A stretch of 64,000 nucleotides of DNA from Streptacidiphilus sp. 4-A2 (GCA_014284505.1 JAAFYY010000001.1:5381845-5445844); one strand, 5' to 3'. Positions 42,362 to 54,361 are shown, counted from the first letter of the stretch. A program made the numbers and translations. Notes: generated from the sequence alone by a model not told the origin.

Positions 42362-43678
42362 GCCGGCAGTCCTCGGCGCGCCTCCCCCAGCTGGGCGACT
42401 GGCGCGACCAGGAGCAACTCCGCAAGATCCAGGACGAACAGCTCCCCGAACTGCTCGTATGGGCGCGTCAGTCGCCCTTCTACCGGCAGCGCTTCGGCGA
42501 CGGGCCCGCGCCCGCCTCCCGCGGCGACTTCGAGGGCCTCGCCCTGACCAGCAAGCAGGACCTTCGGGACGCCTATCCGTTCGGCATGCTGGCCGTTCCC
42601 AAAGGCGAGCTGGCCACCTACCACGAGTCCAGCGGCACGGCCGGGAGCCCGACTCCCTCGTACTACACCGAGACCGACTGGACGGATCTGGCCGAGCGCT
42701 ACGCCCGCAAGTGGGTGGGCATCGGGCCGGACGACACCTTCCTGGTGCGCACCCCGTACGCGCTGATGATCACCGGTCATCTGGCGCAGGCCGCGGCCCG
42801 GCTGCGCGGGGCGACCGTCGTGCCCGGCGACAACCGCTCGCTGGCCATGCCCTACTCGCGGGTGCTGCGGGTGCTGCACGACCTCGATGTCAGCCTGACC
42901 TGGTCGATGCCGACCGAGATCCTGCTGTGGGCCGCGGCCGCGCGCGCCGCCGGGCTGGTCCCGAACCGCGACTTCCCCGCCCTGCGGGCGCTGTTCGTCG
43001 GCGGCGAGCCGCTCAGCCCCGCGCGCCGGGCCCGGATCAGCGAGATCTGGGGCGTCCCGGTGGTCGAGGAGTACGGCTCCACCGAGACCGGCAGCCTGGC
43101 CGGCGAATGCCCCCACGGCCGGCTGCACCTGTGGGCCGACCGGGCCGTCTTCGAGGTGTACGACCCGCGGACCGGCACGCTGTCGGCCGAGGGCACCGGG
43201 CAGCTGGTGGTCACCCCGCTGTTCCGGCAGGCCATGCCGCTGCTGCGGTACAACCTGGAGGACAACGTCGAGGTCTCCCTCGATCCGTGCCCGTGCGACT
43301 GGCAGCTGCCCACCGTGCGTGTCTTCGGGCGCTCCTCCTTCGGCCACCAGGTCGGTTCCGCGGCCATCACCCAGGCCCGCCTGGAGGAGCTGGTCTTCGG
43401 GCTGCCGGTGGAGTACGGCGTGATGTTCTGGCGCGCGCGCCGGGGCCGATCTCCTCGAAGTCGAGATCGAGGTGGACGCCCGGTACCGGGAGGCCGCCCG
43501 CACCGCCCTGGCGGCCGCCATCGAGGCCGAGTACGGCGCCGTCCCGGCCAGGGTCGAGGGCATCGCGCTCGGCACGCTCGTGCCCCAGGAGGTGCTCACC
43601 GGCGTCCACGACGTGGTGAAGCCCCGCAGCCTGTTCGGTCCGGAGGAGGACTGGAGCAAGGCCCTCCTCTACTACTGA
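42358..43678 (+). CDS. Phenylacetate-CoA-ligase-like adenylate-forming enzyme
   Basis: About 441 aa. ANL-superfamily motifs are TYHESSGTAGSPTPS (P-loop), ALFVGGEPLS, VPVVEEYGSTETGSLAGEC (A5) and AMPLLRYNLEDNV. The C-terminal PaaK-like region ends VKPRSLFGPEEDWSKALLYY. It activates an aromatic acid as the AMP ester (or CoA thioester); both aminohydroxybenzoates are candidates. One base missing near 43438. Translationally coupled to the amidohydrolase, as expected for activation followed by condensation and ring closure. Confidence 0.85.
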
Positions 43679-43767
43679 TCAACCCCCGAAGCACTACTGA
43701 GTGAGCTTCAGACACCGGACCGTCCACGGCTGCTCCGATCAGCCGGGTGCATGAAAGGAACAGACCA

Positions 43768-44988
43768 TTGGCAGAGGCACCCCCGAGGATCGCGATCGTC
43801 GGCGCCGGCATCGCCGGTGTCGCACTCGCCGTAGCGCTGTCGAAGCGCGGCCTCGCCTGCGACGTGTTCGAAAGGGCCCGGAACCTGCGTGAGATCGGCG
43901 CGGGAATCCAGATCTCGCCCAACGGCTCCCGGCTGCTCATCGCCCTCGGTCTGGGCCGCTGTCTGGACCACATCGGCGTGCGCCCCGAATCGATCGACGT
44001 ACGCACCTGGTCCGACGGTACGACACTGGCCCGGACCGTGCTCGGCGAGGCCTGCGAGGAGATGTACGGCGCGCCCTACCTCGCCCTGCACCGGGCCGGG
44101 CTGCACAGCGCCCTGGTGGAGCAACTGCCCGAGCCGGCCCTGCACCTGGGCATGGAGTGCGTCGAGGTACGGGAGGCCGACGGCCAGGTGACGCTGCGGT
44201 TCGCCGACGGCTTCGAGACCAGGGCGGACGTCGTCATCGGCGCCGACGGCATCCGCTCGGCCGTCCGCGGGCAGCTGATCGGCGACCAGCCCCGCTTCTC
44301 CGGGCAGTCCATCTACCGGGCGGTGGTGCCGGTGGAGGCCTGGCCCGCGGCGAAGGAGCGGCCGCACGTCTCCATCTGGATGGGACCGGGCCAGCACGCC
44401 GTGGCCTACCCGATCCTGGGCGGGAACTCGGTCAGCATCGCGGCCACCGCCCCGGCCGGCGACTGGCGGCGGGAGTCCTGGTCGGCCGAGGGCTCCAAGG
44501 AGGAACTGCTCGACGCCTACGCCGGCTGGGCGCCGGAACTGGTCTCGCTGCTGTCCGCGGCGCCCGAGGTCACCCGCTGGGCACTGTACGACCGCGACCC
44601 GGTGGAGCGCTGGAGCAGCGAGGTCACCCTGATCGGCGACGCCGCGCACCCGATGCTGCCCTTCGGCGCCCAGGGCGCCGCACTGGGCCTGGAGGACGCC
44701 CTGGCCCTGGCCGTCCAGCTGAAGGACGCGACCACCGCCACCGTCCCCGACGCGCTGCGCCGGTACGAGGAACTGCGGCGGCCGCGCGCCGACCAGGTGC
44801 ACCGGTTCATCCGCGAGAACGAGCGCAACCACCATGTCGACGACGGCGACCGGCAGCGCGAGCGGGACGCGGATCTCGACGCCGACTTCGGCCTGCGTCA
44901 GCGGGCCTGGCTGTTCGGCTACGACGCGGTGGCCGAGGCCGGCTCCGGCGTCGCCGGAGCCCAGGGGCAACAGACACCCACCCGGTAA
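43768..44988 (+). CDS. FAD-dependent salicylate-hydroxylase-like monooxygenase
   Basis: 406 aa, intact. Dinucleotide motif [22 protein letters not shown]; middle DG-like motif [18 protein letters not shown]; second FAD motif [30 protein letters not shown]. This is the p-hydroxybenzoate/salicylate hydroxylase group, which acts on small free aromatic acids and can cause oxidative decarboxylation. I favour the TTG at 43768, which has AAAGGA 8 bases upstream; GTG 43747 is in frame. The substrate is probably 3,4-AHBA, 3-HAA or their product. Confidence 0.87.
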   Translation: MAEAPPRIAIVGAGIAGVALAVALSKRGLACDVFERARNLREIGAGIQISPNGSRLLIALGLGRCLDHIGVRPESIDVRTWSDGTTLARTVLGEACEEMYGAPYLALHRAGLHSALVEQLPEPALHLGMECVEVREADGQVTLRFADGFETRADVVIGADGIRSAVRGQLIGDQPRFSGQSIYRAVVPVEAWPAAKERPHVSIWMGPGQHAVAYPILGGNSVSIAATAPAGDWRRESWSAEGSKEELLDAYAGWAPELVSLLSAAPEVTRWALYDRDPVERWSSEVTLIGDAAHPMLPFGAQGAALGLEDALALAVQLKDATTATVPDALRRYEELRRPRADQVHRFIRENERNHHVDDGDRQRERDADLDADFGLRQRAWLFGYDAVAEAGSGVAGAQGQQTPTR

Positions 44989-45009
44989 CCAGAAAGGCAG
45001 AACCAGCTG

Positions 45010-45822
45010 ATGAGCGCCAGCGCTGTTGAATCGACCGAGACCCAGGGAGTGACCGGTCGCGTGGTAGTGGTCACGGGTGCGGGCCGGGGAATCGGGGCGG
45101 CCGTCGCCCGCCTGCTCGGCGCGCACGGCGCGCAGGTGGCGCTCTGGGACGCGGATCCGGTGACGGCCACCGATGTCGCGGCCGAACTCGCGGCCACCGG
45201 CGTGAAGACCGCGGCCATGTGCGTGGACGTGCGCGACAGCGCGGCGGTCGAGGCCGCGGCCGAGCAGGTGGAACGCGAACTGGGCCCGGTGGAACTCCTG
45301 GTGAACGTGGCGGGCGTGCTCCGCACCGGCGCCCTGGTGGACCTCACCGACCAGGAGTGGGACGAAACCTTCGCGGTCAATGTGCGCGGTGTCTTCGCGG
45401 TCTGCCGCTCCGTCGCCGGGCGGATGGCCCGCCGCGGCCGGGGCGCCGTGGTGACCGTCGCCTCCAACGCGGGCAGCGTGCCCCGCGTGGGCATGGGCGC
45501 GTACGCCGCGTCCAAGGCCGCGTCCGTGATGCTCACCAAGTCCCTGGGCCTCGAACTCGCCGCCCGGGGCGTGCGCTGCAACACCGTCTCCCCCGGCTCG
45601 ACCGACACCCCCATGCTGCGGGCCATGTGGGACACGGCCGGCGACGGGGCGGACGACGCCACCGTGCGCGGCTCGCTCGACGCGTTCCGCGTGGGGATTC
45701 CGCTCGGCCGGGTCGGCACGCCGGAGCAGGTCGCCCAGGCGGTCCTGTTCCTGCTCTCCGACCAGGCTTCCCACATCACCCTCCAGGACCTCTGTGTCGA
45801 CGGCGGAGCGGCGCTCGGCTGA
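45010..45822 (+). CDS. Short-chain dehydrogenase, probable 2,3-dihydro-3-hydroxyanthranilate dehydrogenase
   Basis: 270 aa, intact. NAD motif [29 protein letters not shown], the catalytic Ser in [24 protein letters not shown] with YxxxK, and C-terminal [10 protein letters not shown]. Next to phzD it matches the EntA-like dehydrogenases that aromatise DHHA to 3-hydroxyanthranilate in benzoxazole pathways. Generic SDR sequence alone would not prove this. Ribosome-binding site AGAAAGG upstream. Confidence 0.82.
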   Translation: MSASAVESTETQGVTGRVVVVTGAGRGIGAAVARLLGAHGAQVALWDADPVTATDVAAELAATGVKTAAMCVDVRDSAAVEAAAEQVERELGPVELLVNVAGVLRTGALVDLTDQEWDETFAVNVRGVFAVCRSVAGRMARRGRGAVVTVASNAGSVPRVGMGAYAASKAASVMLTKSLGLELAARGVRCNTVSPGSTDTPMLRAMWDTAGDGADDATVRGSLDAFRVGIPLGRVGTPEQVAQAVLFLLSDQASHITLQDLCVDGGAALG

Positions 45823-45858
45823 CCCGGCACCGACACCCTGCCGGAAAGGAGAATCGAG

Positions 45859-46526
45859 ATGGCGATCCCGCCGATCCGCCCTACGCGCTGCCCACCGAGA
45901 GTGAGCTGCCGCCCAACCGCGTGTCCTGGATGCCGTCGGCCGACCGGGCCGTGCTGCTGGTGCACGACATGCAACGATACTTCCTGGCACCCTTCGACCG
46001 CACCGCCGAGCCCGCCGGATCCATGCTGCACAACGTCCGCGCACTGCTCGACCTGGCCCGCGCCAGTGGCGTGCCGGTCGTCTACACCGCCCAGCCCGGC
46101 GACATGGACCGCGAACAGCGGGGCCTGCTCCAGGACTTCTGGGGGCCGGGCATGAGCAGCGCGCCGCACGACCGTGAGCTGCTCCCGGAGATCGCACCCG
46201 CCCCCGACGAGACCGTGCTGACCAAGTGGCGGTACAGCGCCTTCCACCGCACCGGACTGCTGGAACTGATGCAACGTCAAGAGCGCGACCAGCTGCTGGT
46301 GGTGGGCGTCTACGCCCACATCGGCTGCCTGGCCTCGGCGTTCGACGCCTTCGCCAACGACATCCAGCCCTTCCTGATCTCGGACGCGCTGGGTGACTTC
46401 GGCCCTGCCGAGCACCGGCAGGCACTGAACCAGGCCGCGGACCGCTGCGCCGCCGTGCTGACCACCCGCCAGGCGGTGGCGCACTGCGGCCCCGCAGCAG
46501 CCGCGAAACCGGGGAACCCGCGTTGA
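45859..46526 (+). CDS. phzD: Isochorismatase PhzD (ADIC to 2,3-dihydro-3-hydroxyanthranilate)
   Basis: About 223 aa. Very close to phenazine Phz[18 protein letters not shown] (catalytic Asp), [41 protein letters not shown] (catalytic Lys) and [34 protein letters not shown]. Hydrolyses the vinyl ether of ADIC and releases pyruvate. AAGGAGA 7 bases before the ATG. One C lost near 45882 separates MAIPPIRP from [12 protein letters not shown]. Confidence 0.93.
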
Positions 46527-46557
46527 CGCGGTGATCCACCACCGATGACGAGAGGAC

Positions 46558-47100
46558 ATGCCAGACATGAGCTTCGACGGATTCACATTGGCACCGGGTG
46601 AGGGCCGTCCCATCGGCCACCAGGTCAATCTGAAGGTGGGCCAGACCCACACACCCAACCTGCTGGCCGTCGAGTGCGAGTTCGCGCCCGGATTCGACGT
46701 CGGGGCACACAGCCACTCCACCCACGAGGAGGTCTTCTACGTCCTTGAGGGCGAGGTGGAGTTCTTCGCCTTCGAGCCGAAGGTGCTCACCTCGGAGCCC
46801 GGCTCGTGGACGACCTGGGAGTCCAAGTCCGGACAGAAGGTCACCCGGGCGACCCCCGGCACCGTGCTGTACGTGCCGAAGGGCTGCCCGCACGGCTTCC
46901 GCAACCCGGGGGACGTCCCCATGCGCTTCCTGCTCGTGGGGACGCCGGCCGGCCACGAGAACTACCAGCAGGACATCGCCGACCTGCTCGCCCAGCGGCT
47001 CACCGACGAGGCCGAGCTGCAACGGGCGGTGGAGGAGATCCGGCGCCGGCACCACACCAACCAGCTGACACCGGCGGTCCGCGCCCCTTCCGACATTTGA
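46558..47100 (+). CDS. Cupin-domain protein
   Basis: 180 aa, intact. Single beta-barrel with cupin motif 1 [20 protein letters not shown] (three His and Glu for metal) and motif 2 [18 protein letters not shown] (His). The C-terminal helical tail is [30 protein letters not shown]. Could be a dioxygenase, isomerase or metal-dependent condensing enzyme. It is not 3-hydroxyanthranilate dioxygenase by visible motifs. Start at ATG 46558 or 46567. Last gene before a hairpin. Confidence 0.8.
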   Translation: MPDMSFDGFTLAPGEGRPIGHQVNLKVGQTHTPNLLAVECEFAPGFDVGAHSHSTHEEVFYVLEGEVEFFAFEPKVLTSEPGSWTTWESKSGQKVTRATPGTVLYVPKGCPHGFRNPGDVPMRFLLVGTPAGHENYQQDIADLLAQRLTDEAELQRAVEEIRRRHHTNQLTPAVRAPSDI

Positions 47101-47111
47101 CACTTATTCAT

Positions 47112-47126
47112 TTGACGGTGCGTCAA
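47112..47126. promoter_or_regulatory. Operator-like dyad TTGACG-GTG-CGTCAA
   Basis: A perfect 6-bp inverted repeat with a 3-base centre, 11 bases after the cupin stop and 140 before the next gene. Size and symmetry suit a TetR- or MarR-type protein, and TTGACG could also be a -35 element. Confidence 0.4.
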
Positions 47127-47128
47127 TC

Positions 47129-47178
47129 GAACGCCCCCGCACGGACGCCTCACCAGGGCCGCCGCCGCGGGGGTGTTC
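47129..47178 (+). terminator. Hairpin after the cupin gene
   Basis: GAACGCCCCCGC (47129-47140) pairs with GCGGGGGTGTTC (47167-47178) with one G-U pair and a loop of 26 bases. No T tract. Marks the end of the aspartate kinase-cupin gene run. Confidence 0.55.
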
Positions 47179-47266
47179 GCATTCCCCGAAATCGCGTGGT
47201 TGCGCGATGCCGCGGCCACCCCGGGCAACGGATCCTGGGGGTCCCGAATCCCAGGAGGATTGATCC

Positions 47267-47945
47267 GTGCCTGACCAACCCCGCACCATCACCATGTGGT
47301 CCGACCTGAGCTGCCCCTGGGCGACGCTCGCGCTGGACACGCTGCACGCCGAGGCGCAGCGGCTGGACGTCGAGCTGACGGTGGATCACCGCGTGTTCCC
47401 GCTGGAGCTCTTCAACGAGATGGCCACCCCGAAGCACATCATCGAAAGCGAGATCGTCGCCATCGCCGCCAGCCATCTGAGCGGAGGGGCTCTGGGGACG
47501 CCCCCGCGCACACCTACCCGGTCACCATGCTCCCGGCGATGGAGGCGGTCCAGGCCGCCAAGGACCCGGCCGTGGGCGGCCTGCCCGGCAGCGACCAGCT
47601 CGACGCCGCGCTGCGCCGCGCCTTCCTGGTGGACAGCAGGTGTGTGAGCGTCCCCTCGGTGATCCTGGAGGTGGCCGGGGAGTGCCCGCTCGTCGACACC
47701 GACCGGCTGGCGGACGCGATCGCGCGGGCAGCGGCCGGGCCGAGGTCTACCGGGACTGGGAGGAGGCCAGGCGGATCCCGGTCCAGGGCAGCGCGACGCT
47801 GTTCGGCGCGGACGGGGAGCCGCTGCACAACCCGGGCGTGCGGTACCACTGGTCGAAGGCCGCGACCCCGCTGGAAGGCGGCTTTCCGGTCGTCGAGGGC
47901 TACAGCCGTGAGTGGGCCGCCACCCTGCTGGGCAAGAAGGACTGA
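47267..47945 (+). CDS. DsbA/FrnE-like thioredoxin-fold oxidoreductase
   Basis: About 227 aa. WSDLSCPWATLALDTLH is the FrnE active-site region, but only one Cys is present (S-C-P-W). Later elements are DHRVFPLELFNEM, FLVDSRCVSVPSVILEVA and YRDWEEARRIPVQGSATLFGADGEPLHNPG. GTG at 47267 with AGGAGG 8 bases upstream. Breaks near 47505 and 47740. Single-Cys members include glutathione-type isomerases and FrnE-like chaperones; members occur in aromatic polyketide clusters. Role here unknown. Confidence 0.75.
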
Positions 47946-48052
47946 CAGCGCCTCGGCGGGCGGGTGGAACGCCCCCGCCCCGGGCCGACCGCCGTGTGAA
48001 CCCGGCAGTCGCCCTCGGCGCCGCGGCCGGAACGCAACCCGGCCCATTCGGT

Positions 48053-48086
48053 TCCCGATCGGGACAAGATCCCGCAATCACGTGAT
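48053..48086. promoter_or_regulatory. Two palindromes upstream of the 48149 monooxygenase
   Basis: TCCCGATCGGGA at 48053-48064 and ATCACGTGAT at 48077-48086. The second contains the same ATCACG/CGTGAT halves as the inverted repeat at 38075-38100, but fused. Both lie 65-100 bases before the start codon. Confidence 0.5.
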
Positions 48087-48148
48087 GCGACGACATGGCG
48101 GGGCGGCGATGCTGCGTACGTCTCCCCGCTAGCGGAGGTTTGGAAAGC

Positions 48149-49799
48149 ATGAATAACGTCCCCGTAGTCGTGGTCGGAGCCGGCCCGGTCGGGATGATGA
48201 CGGCACTGGAGCTGGCCCACCACGGTGTGCCGTGCCTGCTCGCCGAACAGAATTCCGGCCCCAGCGAGCACCCCAAGATGGAGTTCACCAATCCCCGGAC
48301 GATGGAGCACCACGCCCGGCTGGGGACGGCGGACGACATCCGACAGGCCGGCGTGCCCGCCGAGTACCCCTTCGACGTGCTCTCTCGACGGGCTCGACGG
48401 TGAGCGGCTGGCGATCTGGCAGCAGCCCTCGGTCGAGCAGAAGTGGAAGGAGATCCGGGAGAGCCGGGACGGCGGGCAGCCCAGCCAGCCGTACCAGCGG
48501 ATCTCACAGGCCCAGCTGGAACCGGTGCTGCTCGACCACTGCCGCCGTCACCCGCTGATCGACGTCCGGATGAACTGGCGGTTCGAGTCGCTCGAACAGG
48601 ACGCCGACGGCGTCACCGCCACCGTCCGGGACCTGACCACCGACACCTCGCTGACGGTCCGGTCGGCGTACCTCGCGGCCTGCGACGGCGCCGGCAGCAC
48701 GGTCCGCCGCGCCCTCGGGATCCCGCTGAGCGACGGCGGCGTCGCGGACGGCGAGGGCGGCGGCGTCCGCGAGCTGCCGGCCGCCTTCTCGGTCACCTTC
48801 CGCAGCTCCGACACCGAGAACCTGTTCCGGCACGGCTACTTCTGGCACTACTTCACCAACCGCTATGTGCTGATCTCCCTGGACGAGGCCGGAACCTGGG
48901 CCTTCCACTCGCTGCGGCAGGAGGACTTCGACCCGGCGCCGGCCGATCCGGCCGCATGGATCCGCTCCCAGCTCAACGTCGACCTGGACATCGACGAGGT
49001 GCATGTCACCTCGCGGTGGACGCCGAGGTACCTGATCGCCGACCGCTACCGGTCCGACCGGGTGCTGCTGGCCGGTGACGCCGCGCACCAGATGTTCCCC
49101 TCCGGCAGCCACGGCATGAACACCGGCGCGGGTGACGCGGTCGACCTGGGCTGGAAGCTGGCAGCGGTGGTCAACGGCTACGGCGGGCCGCACCTGCTCG
49201 ACAGCTACGAGGCGGAGCGGCGGCCGGTCGGCCTGCGCAACATGACCATGTCCCGCCGGCACCTCGACGTGCACTTCCAGTTCATGCGCCTCGGCCAGGA
49301 GGGCGCGACGCCGCAGGAGCAGGGCCGGTTCCTCGCGGCCCAGCCGGGCGAGAACACCTACGAGGGGATCTACCTGGACTACCGGTACACCGGATCCCCC
49401 ATCATCTGCCCCGACGGGAGCAGCGAGCCCCGCGCCGACCTGCTGCGCTACATCCCCAGCAGCTGGCCGGGCGCCCGGCCGCCGAGCCTGGTGCTGGCGG
49501 ACGGCGATCAGCTCTTCGACCGCTTCGGCCGTGAGTTCACCCTGCTGGACACGGTGGACGACGGAACGGCCGACGCGCTGCTGGCGGCCGCGGCCGAACG
49601 GGGCCTGCCGGTCAGCCATGTCGTGGTCAAGGACAACCAGGTACGCGATCTGTGGGGCTGCGACCTGGCGCTGGTTCGCCCGGACCAGCATGTCGCCTGG
49701 CGCGGAAACAGCTCCCCCGCCGACCCGTTCGCGGTCATCGACCGGATCCGGGGCGCGGCGGACGGCAGAACGCCGCAGGAGCAGGCAGCACATTCATGA
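48149..49799 (+). CDS. FAD-dependent aromatic monooxygenase (PheA/TfdB family)
   Basis: About 550 aa. VPVVVVGAGPVGMMTALELAHHG at the N-terminus, YLAACDGAGSTVRRALGI in the middle, and [36 protein letters not shown] as second FAD motif. Thioredoxin-like C-terminus with HVAWRGNSSPADP. ATG at 48149 after GGAAAG. One base lost near 48385. Same subfamily as 36352-37990, sharing RYLIADRYRSDRV-like and VDLGWKLAA segments. It may hydroxylate ring positions of the same scaffold. Confidence 0.88.
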
Positions 49800-49820
49800 C
49801 GGGCACGGTGAATTCGCTTT

Positions 49821-51270
49821 ATGGAGGCGTCAGTGGCGACCGAGCAGTTTGAAACAATCAGTACGGCCCGCGGTGACGCGGGAACAGCGAACGGACGGGC
49901 CTGGCTCGTCCTCGCGCTGGTATGTGCCTGCCAGTTCATGGTGATTCTGGACTCTTCCATCGTCAACGTCGCCCTGCCGACCATCCGCGGGGCCCTCGGC
50001 TTCTCGGACACCGGCCTGGCCTGGGTGGTCAACGGCTACCTGCTCACCTTCGCCGGCTTCATGCTGCTGGGCGGACGGGCGGCCGACCTGTTCGGCCCGC
50101 GCCGGATGCTGGCCGCCGGACTGCTGGTGTTCTCGGCGTCGAGTCTGGTCGCCGGCCTGGCCAACCGATCCGGCGGTCCTGGTGGGATCCGGGTCGCGGA
50201 GGGCGTCGGCGCGGCGATGATGGCCCCGTGCACCCTGGCCGTGATCAACACCGCTTTCACCGAGCCCGGCGAACGCGCCAGGCGTTCGGCGCGTGGGCCT
50301 CCTCCGGTGGTGTCGGCGGCCTGGCCGGCGCCATCGTCGGTGGCGCCCTGACCACCGGCCTGTCCTGGCGATGGGTCTTCCTGATCAATGTGCCGATCGG
50401 CGCGGTCCTGATCGCCGTCGCGCTGACCTCGCTGGCCGCCACGCACAACGCCCGTCGGGAGTCGCTCGACCTTGTGGGCGCGCTCACCGGCACCATCGGG
50501 CTGGCGGCGCTGGTGTTCGGCGTCATGCACATCGTCGGCAACGGCTGGACGTCCGGCTCGGTCATCGGCCCGGTGCTGGGCGGCCTGCTCCTGATCATCG
50601 CCTTCCTGGTGGTCGAGTCGCGCACCGCCAACCCGATGGTGCCGCTGCGGCTGTTCCGGATCCGCAGCATCGCGGTCGGCAACTCCATGCTGCTGCTGTT
50701 CGGCATGATCGCCATCGCCATGTGGTACTTCACCTCGCTGTTCCTGCAGAACGTGCTCGGCCTGAGCGCACTGGAGTCCGGGCTCGGGCAGACGCCCGCG
50801 GCGGTGGGCTTCATGGTGGTCGCCCGCTTCGCCTCCGGCTGGCTGCCGCGGTTCGGTGTGCGGCCCCTGGTGCTGGCCGGCAGCGCCTTCTTCGTGGCCG
50901 GCTTCGGCTGGCTCTCCCTGGCCGGCGCCGGCAGCACCTACGCGGCCGCCGTGCTCGGGCCCACGCTGCTCATCTCCGTCGGCATCGGTCTGACCTTCCC
51001 CACCTTCATGGCCGCGTCGACCGCGAACGCCCCGAGGGTGACGCGGGCATCGTCGGCGGTCTGGCCAACACCGGCAGCCAGGTGGGTGGTTCGATCGGTC
51101 TGGCCGTGCTCACGACCGCCGCCAGCGCCAAGGCCGACGCGATCGTCAAGGGCGGCAACAGCGTGCACGCCCTCGCGGCCGGCTACCAGGTGGTCTTCCT
51201 CATCGCCGCCGGGCTCGCGGTCGCCATCGCGGCGATCAGCCTGCTGGCACCGCGGAAGGAAAACGCCTGA
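49821..51270 (+). CDS. MFS exporter, DHA2 family (14 TM, EmrB/QacA type)
   Basis: About 483 aa after correcting breaks near 50290 and 51035. The first helix and motif are CQFMVILDSSIVNVALPTIRGALGF, then WVVNGYLLTFAGFMLLGGRAADLFGPRRML (motif A). Motif C-like GGLAGAIVGGALTTGLSWRWVFLINVPIG and many hydrophobic segments follow. Proton-driven efflux pump of the drug-resistance type, 21 bases after the monooxygenase. It is the likely self-resistance and export gene of the cluster. Confidence 0.9.
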
Positions 51271-51300
51271 CCCGGGGCGCCACCGCAGCACCTCTTGTGC

Positions 51301-51339
51301 GCCCACCGCCGGCAGCTCGCGACGCTGCCGGCGGTGGGC
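51301..51339 (+). terminator. Hairpin terminator after the MFS exporter
   Basis: GCCCACCGCCGGCAGC (51301-51316) and GCTGCCGGCGGTGGGC (51324-51339) form a perfect 16-bp stem with a 7-base loop, 31 bases after the stop codon. No T tract, as usual for L-shaped actinobacterial terminators. Confidence 0.8.
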
Positions 51340-51413
51340 GCGCCTTCTGCGTCGTACGACCGCTGCCGCGCACAGGACGCGTCCGGCTGCGCGGCCGTGG
51401 CAGCAGGGCCAGT

Positions 51414-51454
51414 AAGGCCCTCGGGGGAGCGTGTGCTCCCGCGAGGGGCCTTTT
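51414..51454. terminator. Second hairpin with T run
   Basis: AAGGCCCTCGGGGGAGC folds on GCTCCCGCGAGGGGCCTT around GTGT, followed by TTTT. A bipartite termination zone with the hairpin at 51301-51339. Confidence 0.65.
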
Positions 51455-51887
51455 CGGCGTCCGGGGCCGACCCGCCCGTGCGGGTGCCCCAGCGGGCCCT
51501 TCACCCGCCGCGGCGACCCGTCCGCCCCGCGCCCCGTCCGCCGCGCCGTCACTGCCGCGCCGGGCCCGCGCGCCCGAAAGCGTCCGACCGCGCCACTGGA
51601 ATCACGCGTCTCCCGGAACCACGCGTCACGGACCTCCGCGAAGGCGCGACAGGGCCGCATCGGAGATCGCATGAATACGTGATGCTCCTCATCTCCCCGT
51701 AGGACAGCCTTTATTCAAGCCTCCGCTGAGTGGCCGGCCAGACGCACTGATCGCGGTCCGTCTGAATTCATGGTGCTAACCGTCGCCGATATCGGCAAAC
51801 CAGGTGCAGGAGCGCATGGTTCGGTCACCAGCCGCGCGTGGAGTGCCACCGGGTATTCACAACGCACTGATTCTGGGAGTGAACAGG
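51455..51887. other. Intergenic region upstream of the methyltransferase
   Basis: About 430 bases without a supported gene. A direct repeat AATCACGCGTC / AACCACGCGTC occurs at 51600-51627 and ATACGTGAT at 51675-51683. These repeat the CGTGAT theme of the other cluster promoters. AT-richer DNA from 51690 to 51800 probably holds the methyltransferase promoter. Confidence 0.45.
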
Positions 51888-52936
51888 ATGTCGGACACCT
51901 CGATCGAACCCTCGACGAGTGCAATCGAGCCGCTGCGTGAGCTCTTCTACGGGCATTACCGGTTCCAGTACCTGAGCGCCGCCTGCCAGTTCGGGCTCTT
52001 CGAGCTGCTCGGCCGCGAGCCCGGCCTCAGCCGCAAGGACGTCGCCGAGCGCCTCGGGATCCAGGAGCAGCCCGCCCGTATCCTGCTGCTCGGCTGCACC
52101 AGCGCCGGTCTGCTGCGCAAGGAGGGTGACAGCTACTTCAACACTCCGGTCTCCGAGCCGCTCGCCGGCAAGCTGGACGACATCCCGGCGGCGTTCGTGC
52201 CGTGGGAGCAGCAGATCAACTACCGGCCGATGTTCTGGTTCTACGAGTCGCTGAAGGAGTACAGCAACATAGGTCTGCAGCGCGAGATCCCCGGGGAGTC
52301 GAGCACGCTGTACGGCCGTCTCGCCGAGGACCCGGCGAAGGAGACCGTCTTCCACAACATGATGGGCTCCGTGAGCCGGGTCATGGCCGAGGAGCTGGTC
52401 GACCGCCTGGACCTCTCCGGGTCACCCACCTGCTCGACATCGGTGGCGGTACCGCGGTCAACGCGACGCACCTCGCGCGTCGCTGGCCGCACCTGCAGAT
52501 CACCATCGCCGACCTGCCGACCGTGGCGGAGCGGGCGAACAAGAAGATCGCCTCGCTCGGTCTGAGCGACCGGGTCCGCGCGGTGGGCCTGGACGTCTTC
52601 AAGGACGAGTTCCCGAAGGGCTGCGACGCCGTCCTCTTCGGTCACTTCCTGGAGATCTGGTCCATCGAGCGCAACAAGGAGCTGATCGCCAAGGCGGCGC
52701 GTGCCGTCGAGCCCGGCGCCCACCTCTTCGTGGCCACGCCCAAGGCGGACGACGACGAGACCGGCCCGGACGTGGCGGCCGCGCTGTCCGCGTACTTCCT
52801 CACCATCGCCTCCGGCGAGGGCATGGTGTACACCATGCGCGAGTACGAGGAGTGGGCCGCCGAGGTGGGCTTCGAGGCGACCGGTCGCCTCCTGGTCGGC
52901 ATCGGCGACGCGGTCATCACCGGCGTCAAGCGCTGA
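51888..52936 (+). CDS. SAM-dependent O-methyltransferase (dimerisation plus AdoMet_MTase domains)
   Basis: About 349 aa. The N-terminal winged-helix dimerisation domain includes ACQFGLFELLGREPGLSRKDVAERLGI. The SAM-binding domain has VTHLLDIGGGTAVNATHLARRWPHL (motif I after restoring a base near 52420), ITIADLPTV, and DAVLFGHFLEIW with YTMREYEEWAAEVGFE. This is the plant-OMT-like family common in antibiotic clusters and should methylate a phenolic hydroxyl. ATG at 51888. The metK gene directly follows, supplying SAM. Confidence 0.88.
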
Positions 52937-52942
52937 ACACCG

Positions 52943-52988
52943 GCCGAAGGCCTGCTGCCGGTCCGCCGACGGGAAGCAGGCCTTCGGC
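52943..52988 (+). terminator. Hairpin between the methyltransferase and metK
   Basis: GCCGAAGGCCTGCT (52943-52956) pairs perfectly with AGCAGGCCTTCGGC (52975-52988), starting 7 bases after the methyltransferase stop. metK is therefore probably read from its own promoter or by read-through. Confidence 0.8.
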
Positions 52989-53121
52989 GCCGCCGCACCA
53001 CCTCCACGACGCCGGGCGGCGGGCATGCGGCCGCCGATGCCCCCTCCCGCCCGCGTCGCCCCGGCAGCCGTCCCCGCGGGCGCGGCCGGACCGACCGTTC
53101 GTCAACTGGCAGGAGTGAGCC

Positions 53122-54339
<1,218 letters not shown>

Positions 54340-54361
54340 CCGGCGTCCGCCCGCCCTGCGG

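Noticed and set aside
43708-47103. A very long antisense open frame (over 1100 codons) opposite the monooxygenase-SDR-phzD-cupin genes
   Set aside because: High-GC DNA leaves antisense frames open by chance; the plus-strand genes have clear family motifs, ribosome-binding sites and proper spacing, the antisense frame has none.
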